DNA from: Massilia sp. YIM B02763
GTDB lineage: Bacteria > Pseudomonadota > Gammaproteobacteria > Burkholderiales > Burkholderiaceae_D
DNA: 64,000 nucleotides
Assembly (NCBI RefSeq): GCF_030412015.1
Contig: NZ_JASNRD010000019.1
Location: 1 to 64,000 of the forward strand
Reading direction: 5' to 3'
Shown: in pieces, positions 47,004 to 55,908 of the stretch
Position numbering within the stretch: position 1 is the stretch's first letter
Layout: the number at the start of each line of letters is the position of its first letter
Translations under genes and position numbers: made by a program
The notes under the pieces: model-generated
Told to the model about the DNA's origin: nothing
The model's input: only the letters and a program-made list of their open reading frames with translations
Database searches by the model: none

Positions 47004-47687
47004 ATGATTCCCAGCCTGCAGAAAACCTACGACACATCGGCCGTCCAGGCCTCGCGCAACCGCGTGCTGCGCAACACCTACTGGCTGCTCGCGCTGTCGA
47101 TGATCCCGACCGTGCTGGGCGCCTTCGTCGGCATCACCTTCCACGTGCCCGCCTTCACGGGCGGCCTGGGCGTGCTGCTGTTCTTCGCGATCGCCTTCGG
47201 CTTCATCTTCGCCATCGAGAAGACCAAGAACTCGGCGGCCGGCATTCCCGTGCTGCTCGGCTTCACCTTCTTCATGGGCCTGATGCTCACGCCGCTCCTG
47301 CGCATCACGCTGGGCTTCTCCAACGGCGGCGCGCTGCTGATGGGCGCGTTCGGCGGCACCGCGGCCGTGTTCGCCGTGATGGCGACCATCGCCACCGTCT
47401 CCAAGCGCGACTTCTCGGGCATGGGCAGCTGGCTGTTCGCCGGCACCATCGTGGTGCTGCTGGCCGGCATCGCCAACATCTTCCTGCAGATCCCGGCCCT
47501 GCACCTGGTGCTGCTGGTCATGATCGTCGGCATCTTCTCGGCCTGGCTGCTGTTCGACGTGCAGCGCATCGTGAACGGCGGCGAGACCAACTACATCACG
47601 GCCACGCTGTCGATCTACCTGGACATCTACAACGTGTTCACCGCCCTGCTGCAATTGCTGGGCATCGGCTTCGGCAACCGCGACTAA
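47004..47687 (+). CDS. Bax inhibitor-1/YccA family membrane protein
   Basis: A 227-aa protein with seven hydrophobic helices; GGAGGG precedes the ATG at 47004. The family motifs are LGFTFFMGLMLTPLL in the third helix and, near the end, the acidic LLFDVQRIVNGGETNYITATLSIYLDIYNVF, whose two Asp form the pH/calcium sensing pair in BsYetJ-like proteins. E. coli YccA modulates FtsH; the same role is possible here, where hflK/hflC are about 14 kb away. Terminated by a strong hairpin. Confidence 0.93.
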   Translation: MIPSLQKTYDTSAVQASRNRVLRNTYWLLALSMIPTVLGAFVGITFHVPAFTGGLGVLLFFAIAFGFIFAIEKTKNSAAGIPVLLGFTFFMGLMLTPLLRITLGFSNGGALLMGAFGGTAAVFAVMATIATVSKRDFSGMGSWLFAGTIVVLLAGIANIFLQIPALHLVLLVMIVGIFSAWLLFDVQRIVNGGETNYITATLSIYLDIYNVFTALLQLLGIGFGNRD

Positions 47688-47703
47688 GGCGTGCCCTTGC
47701 GAG

Positions 47704-47730
47704 AAAACCGGTCTTCGGACCGGTTTTTTT
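47704..47730 (+). terminator. Rho-independent terminator after the Bax-inhibitor gene
   Basis: AAAACCGGTC, loop TTCG, GACCGGTTTT then more T (eight in all). A UUCG tetraloop gives a stable stem. Confidence 0.95.
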
Positions 47731-47772
47731 TCGTCCAGCGCTCGGCCCGCCCGCAAGTGAACGAAAGTTTAA

Positions 47773-47802
47773 TTGTCAGAATCCAACGTCTCTGCGTAGA
47801 AT
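47773..47802 (+). promoter_or_regulatory. Sigma-70-type promoter for the DUF2946-like and TonB receptor genes
   Basis: TTGTCA at 47773-47778, an 18-bp spacer, then TAGAAT at 47797-47802; five of six matches in each box. The ATG of the small gene is 27 bases further on. I see no clear Zur palindrome overlapping it. Confidence 0.6.
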
Positions 47803-47829
47803 ATACGTTCGCCCCTACGCTATCCATCC

Positions 47830-48186
47830 ATGCCACGTAGCCTGACCCATGTGTTGCTGTCGCTGCTGCTGCTGATCACGCAGCAGCTGTCGCTCGCGCA
47901 CGGCTATACGCACTGGAGCGAAGTCAGCGAACGCATCGGCCTCACGCAAGTGCAGGCGCAGGCGGGCGCGTCGAACGACGGCGGCAAGCCGTCCAAGCCC
48001 GGCCTGCACGATTTGTGCGGCCAGTGCCAGGCCAGCGCCCAGATCGCCTATGCGCTGCCGAACACCCTGCGCCAGTTCGTTCCCGCCGAGCTGGCCTATG
48101 CCGTCCCCTCGCTGCCGGAGACCCCGGGCATCTGCCTGCTGGCGGCCTGCCCGTTCCAGCCGCGCGGCCCACCCCAGGCCGGATAA
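47830..48186 (+). CDS. Small secreted DUF2946-like protein
   Basis: A 118-aa protein with a signal peptide (residues 1-24, LLSLLLLITQQLSLA). The mature part has LHDLCGQCQASAQ, a CxxC pair found in DUF2946 proteins, and a C-terminal Cys in LLAACPF. Such small proteins are common just before TonB receptors for metals in Betaproteobacteria, and may help metal handling in the periplasm. It starts 91 bases before the receptor gene. Family assignment is moderate; function is inferred from position. Confidence 0.7.
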   Translation: MPRSLTHVLLSLLLLITQQLSLAHGYTHWSEVSERIGLTQVQAQAGASNDGGKPSKPGLHDLCGQCQASAQIAYALPNTLRQFVPAELAYAVPSLPETPGICLLAACPFQPRGPPQAG

Positions 48187-48277
48187 CGCCCTTCGTCTTT
48201 CGTTTTTCACCGCCCAGCCGGAGCATCGCTCGCGGCTGTGCGGACCGTTATCCATTCGCTTGAGGTTTTAACCAGTC

Positions 48278-50281
48278 ATGAAGATTCAACGTACGCTGCT
48301 GGCCAGCGCGATCCTGCTCGCCTTCCAACCGGCCATCCACGCCCAGACCACCGATGCCACCGATGCCGACGGCAACGCCGTGCACAAGGTGATCGTCACC
48401 GCGTCGCCGTTCCGCACCAGCGAAAGCGACCAGATCCTGACGCCGGCCAAGGTCCTGGCCGGCGACGAGCTGCGCGACAAGGTCGGCAGCTCGATCGGCG
48501 AGACGCTGTCCCAGGAGCTGGGGGTGTCTGCCTCGGCCTTCGGCGCCGGCGCTTCGCGCCCGATCATCCGCGGCATGGAAGGCTCGCGCGTCAAGATGCT
48601 GGAAAACGGCATGGCGACGTCCGACGTCTCCGGCCTGTCGAACGACCACGCGGTCGCTTCCGAAGGCGCGGTGGCGCGCCAGATCGAGATCCTGCGCGGC
48701 CCCGCCGCCCTGCTGTACGGCTCGGGCGCGATCGGCGGCCTCGTCAACGTCGTCAACGAACGCATCCCGACCGAGCTCGAAGCCAAGTCCACCGGCCAGA
48801 TCGAAACCCGCTACAGCACCGTCGACAACGGCCGCAACGTGTCCGGCACGGCCGACGGCAAGGTCGGCGACCACATCGCCCTGCACATCGACGGCAACTG
48901 GCGCGATACGAAGGACTACAAGATCCCCGAGACGCGCGTGCTGAACGACCCGTCCACCAGCATGGACCGCCTGCCGCACTCGGACACGCTGGAAAAGAAC
49001 ATCGGTATCGGCGGCTCGTACATCGACGACTGGGGCTATGCCGGCATCTCGGCCTCGCACCTGTCGAACCTGTACGGCATTCCCAGCGACGAGGGTTCGC
49101 GCATCGACCAGAAGCAGGACCGCTACGACTTCGACAGCATGATCAAGCGCCCGCTGGCCGGCTTCGAGACGCTGCGCCTGAAGGCCGGCTATACGGACTA
49201 CGAGCACGCCGAGCTGGGCGAGGACGGCCCGGAAGTGCTGTTCCATAACCGCACGCTGGAAACCCGCGGCGAGCTGACCCACGCGCCCATCGCCGGCCTG
49301 CACGGCACCTTCGGCTTCCAGACCGAAAACACCCATTTCTCGGCGCTGAGCCCGGACGGCGGCGCCGACACGGTGCCGCTGACCCACTCGAAGACGGCGG
49401 CCGCCTTCCTCGTCGAGGAAGCGAATGCCGGCCCCGTGAAACTGTCGGGCGGCCTGCGCTACGAATCCGTCGACCGCGAACCGGTCAGCAACAAGAAGCG
49501 TACCTTCGACCTGACCTCGGGCTCGTTCGGCGCGGCCTGGCCCTTCATGCCGGGCTACAGCGTGGGTGCGACCCTGTCGTATGCCCAGCGCGCGCCGGCC
49601 ATCGAGGAACTGTATTCGGGCGGTCCGCACGATGCCACGGCTACCTTTGACATCGGCAATCCGGACTTCACGAAGGAAACCTCGCGCAATATCGAGCTGT
49701 CGCTGGCCAAGACCAGCGGCCTGATCCGCTGGAAGGCCAACGTCTACCGCAACAACGTCGACAACTACATCTACGGCCGCATCACCGACGACATGGTCGA
49801 CGACGAAGGCAATCCGGGCGACGAGCTGCGCACCCGCATCTTCGAGCAGGCCGACGCCCACATCCGCGGCGCCGAGGCCGAGCTGACCTACAACCAGACG
49901 GGCGCCGGCTGGTCCGGCCGCCTGTTCGGCGACACCTCGCGCGGCAAGCTCGATGCGGGCGGCAACCTGCCGCTGCAGCCGGCCGACCGCATCGGCGCCA
50001 GCATCGGCTACCGCGAAGGGGCATGGCGCGGCGGCCTGTCGCTGATCCACGCGCGCGGCCAGGACCGCCTGGCGGCAGCGGAGACGACGGACACGCCGGG
50101 CTACAACCAGCTCGACGCCAACATCTCCTACACCCAGCGCATCGGCGGCACCGACGTCACCTGGTTCGCGCTGGCGAAGAACCTGCTGAACGACGACATC
50201 CGCCTGTCGACCTCGGTGCTGAAGGACATCGCGCCGCTGCCGGGCCGTAACTTCGTGATCGGCGTGCGCACCAAGTTCTAA
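48278..50281 (+). CDS. TonB-dependent receptor, ZnuD-like
   Basis: A 667-aa outer-membrane receptor. It has a signal peptide (residues 1-23, PAIHAQ), a plug domain (about 45-165) with LSQELGVSASAFGAGASRPIIRGM split by the RVKMLENGM loop, and a 22-strand barrel that ends GRNFVIGVRTKF with the terminal Phe needed for BAM. RPIIRG, RVKMLENGM and the plug-barrel joint resemble ZnuD, the zinc receptor of Neisseria. The His-rich loops of ZnuD are not evident, so the metal is uncertain; zinc or copper is possible. Probably read with the DUF2946-like gene. Confidence 0.88.
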   Translation: MKIQRTLLASAILLAFQPAIHAQTTDATDADGNAVHKVIVTASPFRTSESDQILTPAKVLAGDELRDKVGSSIGETLSQELGVSASAFGAGASRPIIRGMEGSRVKMLENGMATSDVSGLSNDHAVASEGAVARQIEILRGPAALLYGSGAIGGLVNVVNERIPTELEAKSTGQIETRYSTVDNGRNVSGTADGKVGDHIALHIDGNWRDTKDYKIPETRVLNDPSTSMDRLPHSDTLEKNIGIGGSYIDDWGYAGISASHLSNLYGIPSDEGSRIDQKQDRYDFDSMIKRPLAGFETLRLKAGYTDYEHAELGEDGPEVLFHNRTLETRGELTHAPIAGLHGTFGFQTENTHFSALSPDGGADTVPLTHSKTAAAFLVEEANAGPVKLSGGLRYESVDREPVSNKKRTFDLTSGSFGAAWPFMPGYSVGATLSYAQRAPAIEELYSGGPHDATATFDIGNPDFTKETSRNIELSLAKTSGLIRWKANVYRNNVDNYIYGRITDDMVDDEGNPGDELRTRIFEQADAHIRGAEAELTYNQTGAGWSGRLFGDTSRGKLDAGGNLPLQPADRIGASIGYREGAWRGGLSLIHARGQDRLAAAETTDTPGYNQLDANISYTQRIGGTDVTWFALAKNLLNDDIRLSTSVLKDIAPLPGRNFVIGVRTKF

Positions 50282-50299
50282 ACGGCGGGATCGTGCCTT

Positions 50300-50340
50300 G
50301 GCGGCATGCCTTTTGCAGAAAAAGCATGTCGCCTGATAAT
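50300..50340 (+). terminator. Possible terminator after the TonB receptor gene
   Basis: GGCGGCATGC (50300-50309) pairs with GCATGTCGCC (50324-50333) with one G-T pair and a 14-base loop, followed by TGATAATTTTTAT. The loop is long, so this is moderate evidence only. Confidence 0.5.
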
Positions 50341-50459
50341 TTTTATACCTTTTCTGTCAATATCGGGGCATAACCGACAAGTGTATTTTTTTCTCAAGGG
50401 GTGGTTCAAGCCATTCTTTTGCACATAAAATGAAGCTTTCGGACTAGAAAGCGACCACC

Positions 50460-53135
50460 ATGGAAGCCACGGCGTGCGACTTTCACCCGCTCGGCAGCGC
50501 CGGCGCCATCCGCGCCGGCTATCACCTCCATGACTGGTCCGCGTCGCCGCTCGGTCCACCCGAGTCGTGGTGCTCGGCGCTGCGCAATGCGGCCAGCCTG
50601 ATCCTCGAATCCGAGTTCCCCATGTACCTCGCGTGGGGCCCGCGCCTTACCCTGCTCTACAACGCCGCTTTCGCTCCCCTGCTGGACGTCGCCCATCCGG
50701 ACGCCCTCGGCATGCCGCTGGCCGACGTGTGGCCGTCGCGCTGGCCCGGCATGAAGCCGCTCGTCGAGCGCGCGCTGGCCGGCCACGCGACCTATGGCGA
50801 AGACGTGCCGACGGCCGTCACCCGCGACGGCCATCCCTACGACGGCTGGTTCACGATCGCCTATTCGCCGCTGCGCGACGACCACGGCAAGGTACGCGGC
50901 ATCCTGTGCGTGACCAGCGAGACGACCCAGCGCGTCCAGCTCGAGCGGCGCCACGCCGTGCAGCTGCAGGTGGTGGACAGCCTGCGCCGCCTGCACCACC
51001 CGTCCGACATCGTCGAATGCGCCTGCACGCTGCTGGGCCAGCAGCTGGACCTGTCCAGCACCTGCTACGTCGAGGCCGACGAGACCGACAACAGCTTCGA
51101 GGTCGTGCACGACTGGCTGCGCGACGAAGGCGTGGCGCTGGCCGGCCGGCGCGCGCGCCTGGACGACTTCGGCCCGCAGGCCCTGGCCCTGCTGCGCACC
51201 GGCGCGCCGCTGGCCGTGCGCGACGCCTTGCTCGACCCGCGTTTGCCGCAACGGGGCGACCGCTATGCCGCGGCCGGCGCGCGCGCCATCCTCGTGCTGC
51301 CCAAGGTACGCCGCGGCAAGCTGCTGGGCGCCCTGGTCGGCCACGCATCCCAGGCGCGCGACTGGGACGAGGAAACCCAGCGCCTGGCCACCGACATCGC
51401 CGAACGCAGCTGGGAAGCGCTGGACCGGGTGCGCGCCGAGCAGGCGCTGCGCGATGCCGTGGCGCGCCAGACCACGCTGCTGGACATGAACGAGTTCCGG
51501 CTCGAGGTGTCCGACGTGCTGCGCCGCCTCGACGATCCGAACGAGATCTTCCTGCGCACCGGCGCCATGCTGGGCCGCTTCCTGCAGGTCAGCCGCGTGC
51601 TGTACGGCGACTACGACGCCGACAAGCAGATCGTCACCTTCCACTCGAACTACACGGACGGCATGGTGGCCGAGCTGAACGGCACCTTCCCGGCCGCCCT
51701 GTTCGGCAACGCCAACTTCGCCTCGCTGTCGCAGGGCACCTGGGTGTCGAGCGACCTGCAGCGCGACCCGCGCACGGGCGGACCCGACACCTGGCCCCAT
51801 TTCGTCTCGCTGCAGATCCGCGCGGGCGTGATGGTGCCCCTGAGCCGCAACGGCGCGCTGACGGCCTGCATGTTCATCAACGACAACCTGCCGCGGCTGT
51901 GGAACGCCGACATCGTGCGCCTGATCGAGGACGTGGCCGAACGGGCCTGGAGCGCCGTCGAGCGGGTGCGCGCGGAAGACGCGCTGCGCCTGGCCGACCG
52001 CCGCAAGGACGAATTCCTCGCGATGCTGGCGCACGAGCTGAGGAACCCGCTGGCGCCGATCGCGGCGGCGGCCCAGCTCCTGAACATGGGTCCGCCCGAC
52101 GGCAGCCGCGTGGAGCGCACCAGCGCCATCATCGCGCGCCAGGTGGCGCACATGACGGGCCTGATCGACGACCTGCTGGACGTCTCGCGCGTCACGCGCG
52201 GCCTGGTCGTGCTGGCGCGCGACGAGGTCGACCTGCGCAGCGTGGTGGCCGACGCCGTCGAGCAGGTGCGCCCCCTGATCGAGGGACGCCGCCACCAGCT
52301 CGAGCTGCGCGTCGCGCCGGCGCCGGACGCCGCCTTCGTGCAGGGCGACTACAAGCGCCTGGTGCAGATCCTGGCCAACCTGCTCAACAACGCCGCCAAG
52401 TACACCCAGGAAGGCGGCCGGCTGGCCGTCTGGATGGGCGCCAGCAACGACCAGGTGCTGGTGAGCGTGTCCGACAACGGCATCGGCATCTCGGCCGAAC
52501 TGCTGCCGACCGTGTTCGACCTGTTCTCCCAGGCCGAGCGCACGCCGGACCGCGCCCAGGGCGGCCTGGGACTGGGCCTGGCCCTGGTGAAGAGCCTGGT
52601 CGAACTGCACGGCGGCATGGTGACGGTGACCAGCGAGGGCCGCAACAAGGGCAGCGAATTCACGGTACGCCTGCCGCGCCTGCGCACCCGCGCCGCGCCG
52701 ACGGCGTGCGGCACCGCGGCCTGCGCCGGGGCCGGCAGCGCCACGCGCAGCCTGAACCTGATGCTGGTGGACGACAACGTCGACGCCGCCATGACGCTGG
52801 GCCTGCTGCTGGAGTCGGCGGGCCACGCGGTGACGGTGCTGCACAACTCCGCCGACGCGCTGGCACGGGCCGAAGAGGCACGCTACGACGCCTTCCTGCT
52901 CGACATCGGCCTGCCCGGCATGAACGGCTACGAACTGGCGCGCCGCCTGCGCCGGCTGCCGGGAGGGGATACGGCGACGCTGGCCGCGATCACGGGCTAC
53001 GGCCAGCAATCGGACCAGGCCAGCGCGGCGTTTGCGGGGTTCGACAGTTACTTCGTCAAGCCGGTGGATGCGGACAAGCTGTTTGCGCTGCTGGGGCAGG
53101 TGGCCGCGAAAATACAACAACTACAACAACGATAA
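50460..53135 (+). CDS. PAS-GAF-GAF hybrid histidine kinase with receiver
   Basis: An 891-aa soluble kinase. A PAS domain (about 20-165) opens with LHDWSASPLGPPESW and FPMYLAWGPRLTLLYNAAFAPLL, a type common in hybrid kinases of this order. GAF domains follow at about 170-325 and 340-500. HisKA has His525 in LAMLAHELRNPLAPI, then HATPase with GLGLGLALVKSLVELHGG, and a receiver (about 760-885) with LLDIGLPG and VKPVDADK. No helix is seen, so the signal is internal. An opposite-strand open frame of similar length exists but has no domain (see rejected items). Confidence 0.92.
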   Translation: MEATACDFHPLGSAGAIRAGYHLHDWSASPLGPPESWCSALRNAASLILESEFPMYLAWGPRLTLLYNAAFAPLLDVAHPDALGMPLADVWPSRWPGMKPLVERALAGHATYGEDVPTAVTRDGHPYDGWFTIAYSPLRDDHGKVRGILCVTSETTQRVQLERRHAVQLQVVDSLRRLHHPSDIVECACTLLGQQLDLSSTCYVEADETDNSFEVVHDWLRDEGVALAGRRARLDDFGPQALALLRTGAPLAVRDALLDPRLPQRGDRYAAAGARAILVLPKVRRGKLLGALVGHASQARDWDEETQRLATDIAERSWEALDRVRAEQALRDAVARQTTLLDMNEFRLEVSDVLRRLDDPNEIFLRTGAMLGRFLQVSRVLYGDYDADKQIVTFHSNYTDGMVAELNGTFPAALFGNANFASLSQGTWVSSDLQRDPRTGGPDTWPHFVSLQIRAGVMVPLSRNGALTACMFINDNLPRLWNADIVRLIEDVAERAWSAVERVRAEDALRLADRRKDEFLAMLAHELRNPLAPIAAAAQLLNMGPPDGSRVERTSAIIARQVAHMTGLIDDLLDVSRVTRGLVVLARDEVDLRSVVADAVEQVRPLIEGRRHQLELRVAPAPDAAFVQGDYKRLVQILANLLNNAAKYTQEGGRLAVWMGASNDQVLVSVSDNGIGISAELLPTVFDLFSQAERTPDRAQGGLGLGLALVKSLVELHGGMVTVTSEGRNKGSEFTVRLPRLRTRAAPTACGTAACAGAGSATRSLNLMLVDDNVDAAMTLGLLLESAGHAVTVLHNSADALARAEEARYDAFLLDIGLPGMNGYELARRLRRLPGGDTATLAAITGYGQQSDQASAAFAGFDSYFVKPVDADKLFALLGQVAAKIQQLQQR

Positions 53136-53140
53136 AACAA

Positions 53141-53226
53141 CGTCGTCCCTGCGGAGGCAGGGACCCAATCTTGCAGGCGCTGTCGTACAGCTTGCAGATT
53201 GGGTCCCCGCCTGCGCGGGGACGACG
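53141..53226. repeat. REP-like inverted pair, GTCGTCCC family, copy 6
   Basis: The left half reads CGTCGTCCCTGCGGAGGCAG and the right half GTCCCCGCCTGCGCGGGGAC. It lies between the converging kinase and rlmD genes, only 6 bases after the kinase stop codon. Confidence 0.85.
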
Positions 53227-53253
53227 TTGTTTCAGGTGCGGCGGTTTTTGGCG

Positions 53254-54669
53254 TTACTGCGGATCCGCCTGCGGCGCCTGCTCCTGCGCCACGAACTCGC
53301 GCGGCTGGAAGTCGTCGAGCAGGTCGAACACGCCCACCGATTCCACGTGCGAGGTATGCGGGAACATGTTCGCCACGCCCGCCTTGCTCATCACATAGCC
53401 GGCGCGGTGCGTGAGGATGCCGGCGTCGCGCGCCAGCGTCGATGGGCTGCACGAGACGTAGACGATGCGCTTGGGCATCAGGTCCGGATTGGTCTGGCGC
53501 AGCTCGGCCAGCGCCAGCGCCAGGGCGACGGCGCCGTCGCGCGGCGGGTCGACCAGCATGCGATCGAATTTGCCCAGCGCCACCAGGTCGTCCTTCGTCA
53601 CCTCGAACAGGTTGCGGGTATAGAACGTGGTCTTGGCATCCAGGCCGTTGGCGCGGGCATTTTCCAGCGCGCGCGTGGTCAGCGCGGTGCTGCCTTCGAT
53701 GCCCACGACTTCGCGCGCCTGCGTCGCCAGCGGCAGCGTGAAGTTGCCCAGGCCGCAGAACAGGTCGGCCACGCGCTCGTCCTTCTGCACGTCCAGCAGG
53801 CGCAGCGCCTTTTGCACCAGCAGGCGGTTGATCTGGTGGTTCACCTGGGTGAAGTCGGTGGGCTTGAACGGCATCCTGATGCCGAATTCGGGCAGCGTGT
53901 AGTACAGCTCCTTGTAGTTGGGAGCGTGCTGCGGCGGATAATAAGGCGCGGCCGTGTCCGGGCCCTTCGGCTGCAGCCACCACTGGATGTTCCACTTGTC
54001 GGCGAAGGCCTTCACCAGCACCTCGTCGGCCGGCGACAGCGGCGCCATGATGCGCAGCACCAGCACGGTGGTTTCCTCGCCGATGGCGACCTCGATCTGC
54101 GGCATCTGCTGGTAGATCGACAAGGCGCCGATCAGCTCGCGCAACGGCACCAGCATGGCCGACAGGTGGTCCGGCAGGATCTCGCAGCTGGTCATGTCGG
54201 CCACGTAGGACGAATGGCGCTCGTGGAAGCCGACCAGCATGCCGCCCTTCTTGGCGACGTGGCGGACCGACAGGCGCGCGCGGTAGCGGTAGTCCCAGGT
54301 CGGGCCGTACATCGGGCGCATGATGTTCTCGGCCTTGGTCTTCCCGATGTGCCACAGATTGTCTTCCAGCACGCGCTGCTTCATCGCCACCTGGGCGCTG
54401 GGCTCCAGGTGCTGCATGGAGCAGCCGCCGCAGTGCCAGAAGTGCGGGCATTTCGGCTCGACGCGCATCGAGGTCGCCTTCTGCAGCGTGACCATGCGCC
54501 CCGATTCCCAGTTCTTCTTCTTGCGCAGGGTCTCGAAGCTGACGCGCTCGCCCGGCAGCGCGCCTTCGACGAAGATCACCTTGCCCGGCGTGCCGTCCTC
54601 GTTCTCCAGGTGGCCGACGCCGCGCGCGTCCATGTCGAGGGATTTGATGTTGATGAAGGTTTCTTGCAT
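53254..54669 (-). CDS. rlmD: 23S rRNA m5U1939 methyltransferase RlmD
   Basis: A 471-aa SAM enzyme (RumA type). A TRAM domain leads (residues 1-60). Cluster ligands are CPHFWHCGGC (C-x5-C-x2-C) with a fourth Cys further on in TSCEILP. The SAM site is VADLFCGLGNFTLPLA, the motif IV region is LVDPPRDGA and the catalytic Cys is in IVYVSCSPSTLARD. The start at 54669 gives MQETFINIKSLDMDARGVG. It is the last gene of the surE-rpoS block, as in many Betaproteobacteria. Confidence 0.95.
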   Translation of the reverse strand: MQETFINIKSLDMDARGVGHLENEDGTPGKVIFVEGALPGERVSFETLRKKKNWESGRMVTLQKATSMRVEPKCPHFWHCGGCSMQHLEPSAQVAMKQRVLEDNLWHIGKTKAENIMRPMYGPTWDYRYRARLSVRHVAKKGGMLVGFHERHSSYVADMTSCEILPDHLSAMLVPLRELIGALSIYQQMPQIEVAIGEETTVLVLRIMAPLSPADEVLVKAFADKWNIQWWLQPKGPDTAAPYYPPQHAPNYKELYYTLPEFGIRMPFKPTDFTQVNHQINRLLVQKALRLLDVQKDERVADLFCGLGNFTLPLATQAREVVGIEGSTALTTRALENARANGLDAKTTFYTRNLFEVTKDDLVALGKFDRMLVDPPRDGAVALALALAELRQTNPDLMPKRIVYVSCSPSTLARDAGILTHRAGYVMSKAGVANMFPHTSHVESVGVFDLLDDFQPREFVAQEQAPQADPQ

Positions 54670-54727
54670 GGGAGTAGAAGAAAAGCGAATCAGGACGGCA
54701 TGCCGGCACACCCGCGCCATCGATCGG

Positions 54728-54834
54728 CGTCATCCCCGCGCAGGCGGGGATCCATGCTGAGATTCACGGAGCCGGGGTGCCGGCAATGCGACTTCGGTGC
54801 TTCAGTATGGATTCCCGCCTGCGCGGGAATGACG
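54728..54834. repeat. REP-like inverted pair, GTCATCCCCGC variant, copy 7
   Basis: Left half CGTCATCCCCGCGCAGGCGG, right half ATTCCCGCCTGCGCGGGAAT then GACG. It is the best-preserved variant copy and lies between rlmD and rpoS. Confidence 0.87.
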
Positions 54835-54859
54835 AGGTTCTGGCGCCGCCGTCACACGG

Positions 54860-54888
54860 AAAAATAAAAACGGGCCTGTCCCGGCCCG
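54860..54888 (-). terminator. Rho-independent terminator of rpoS
   Basis: Minus strand: CGGGCC, loop GGGACA, GGCCCG, then TTTTTATTTTT. It starts 8 bases after the rpoS stop codon. Confidence 0.9.
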
Positions 54889-54895
54889 GCGGGCA

Positions 54896-55900
54896 TCATA
54901 ACAAGGAATCGCGCACGACGCCACGGGCAGCCATGGCCCGCTTGAGCTTGACGAGGGCTTCCTGCTGGATCTGGCGCACCCGCTCGCGCGTCACGCCCAT
55001 CTCCTCGGCCAGGGTTTCCAGCGTGGCCGGGTCGTCGTTGTCCAGGCCGAAGCGGCGCATCACGACGACGCGCTGCTTGTCCGGCAGCTTCTGCAGCCAG
55101 TCGCGCACGAGCAAGGTCATCTCGTGCTGTTCGGCGTGGGCGTCCGGGCTGACGTCGCCCTCGTCCGGCAGCATGTCCATCAGGCTGCTCTGGGGGTCGT
55201 TGTCGAGCGGGGCGTCGAGCGAGGTCGCGTGCTCGGACAGCGCCAGGATGTCCTGCACTTCCTCGACCGGGCGCCCGACCAGGCTGGCGATGTCCTCGGC
55301 GCCGGCTTCCTTGCCGTCGTGGTGCTGGGCCTCGAGATGGTACTTGGCGCGCAGCACCTGGTTCAGCTCGCGCACCATGTGCACGGGCAGGCGCACCGTG
55401 CGCGCCTGGTTCATGATGGCGCGCTCGATGCTCTGGCGGATCCACCAGGTCGCGTAGGTCGAGAAGCGGAAACCCCGCTCCGGCTCGAACTTGTCGATTG
55501 CGCGCATCAGGCCGATGTTGCCCTCCTCGATCAGGTCGAGCAGCACGACGCCGCGGTTGATGTAATGCTTGGCGATGGAGACGACGAGGCGCAGGTTGTG
55601 CTCGATCATCTTCTGGCGCGCGGCGAAGTCGCCGGACTTGGCCAGCGTCGCGTAATGCACTTCCTGCTCGGCCGACAGCAGCGGCTTGGCGCCGATGCGG
55701 TTCAGGTAGTGCTGGGTGGTGTCGGTCGCGAGCTCGGCCTGCAGCACGTGCTTGAGCTCGTCGGCGCCGTCGAGCGGCGCGTTGTCGGCCGCGCCCGCGA
55801 GCGTATCGCCGGGGCGCTCGCCGCCCTCCTCCGCCTCGTCCGGCAGGTCGTCCGGATCATCCGGCAAATCTGGTTCGAGCGGGTCGGGCGGCGATTTCAT
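54896..55900 (-). CDS. rpoS: RNA polymerase sigma factor RpoS (sigma-38)
   Basis: A 334-aa general-stress and stationary-phase sigma factor. Region 2 is complete: MIEHNLRLVVSIAKHYINRGVVLLDLIEEGNIGLMRAIDKFEPERGFRFSTYATWWIRQSIERAI, here named by its segments at about residues 97-165. Region 4 holds LETLAEEMGVTRERVRQIQQEAL. The N-terminus is an acidic Asp/Pro-rich stretch (EPDLPDDPDDLPDEAEEGG) usual in beta-class RpoS. It is 8 bases after nlpD; as in E. coli, its main promoter may lie inside nlpD. It probably governs much of the stress biology of the host. Confidence 0.97.
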   Translation of the reverse strand: MKSPPDPLEPDLPDDPDDLPDEAEEGGERPGDTLAGAADNAPLDGADELKHVLQAELATDTTQHYLNRIGAKPLLSAEQEVHYATLAKSGDFAARQKMIEHNLRLVVSIAKHYINRGVVLLDLIEEGNIGLMRAIDKFEPERGFRFSTYATWWIRQSIERAIMNQARTVRLPVHMVRELNQVLRAKYHLEAQHHDGKEAGAEDIASLVGRPVEEVQDILALSEHATSLDAPLDNDPQSSLMDMLPDEGDVSPDAHAEQHEMTLLVRDWLQKLPDKQRVVVMRRFGLDNDDPATLETLAEEMGVTRERVRQIQQEALVKLKRAMAARGVVRDSLL

Positions 55901-55908
55901 GGGCGTCT

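Noticed and set aside
47760-47830. Zur operator before the DUF2946-like gene
   Set aside because: No AT-rich palindrome of the expected kind overlaps the promoter by eye.
50406-53120. A 904-codon open frame on the minus strand opposite the hybrid kinase
   Set aside because: It is as long as the real gene, but its protein is rich in Arg, His, Gln and Ala with no domain, while the plus strand has clear PAS, GAF, HisKA, HATPase and receiver motifs. It is a by-product of high GC at third positions.
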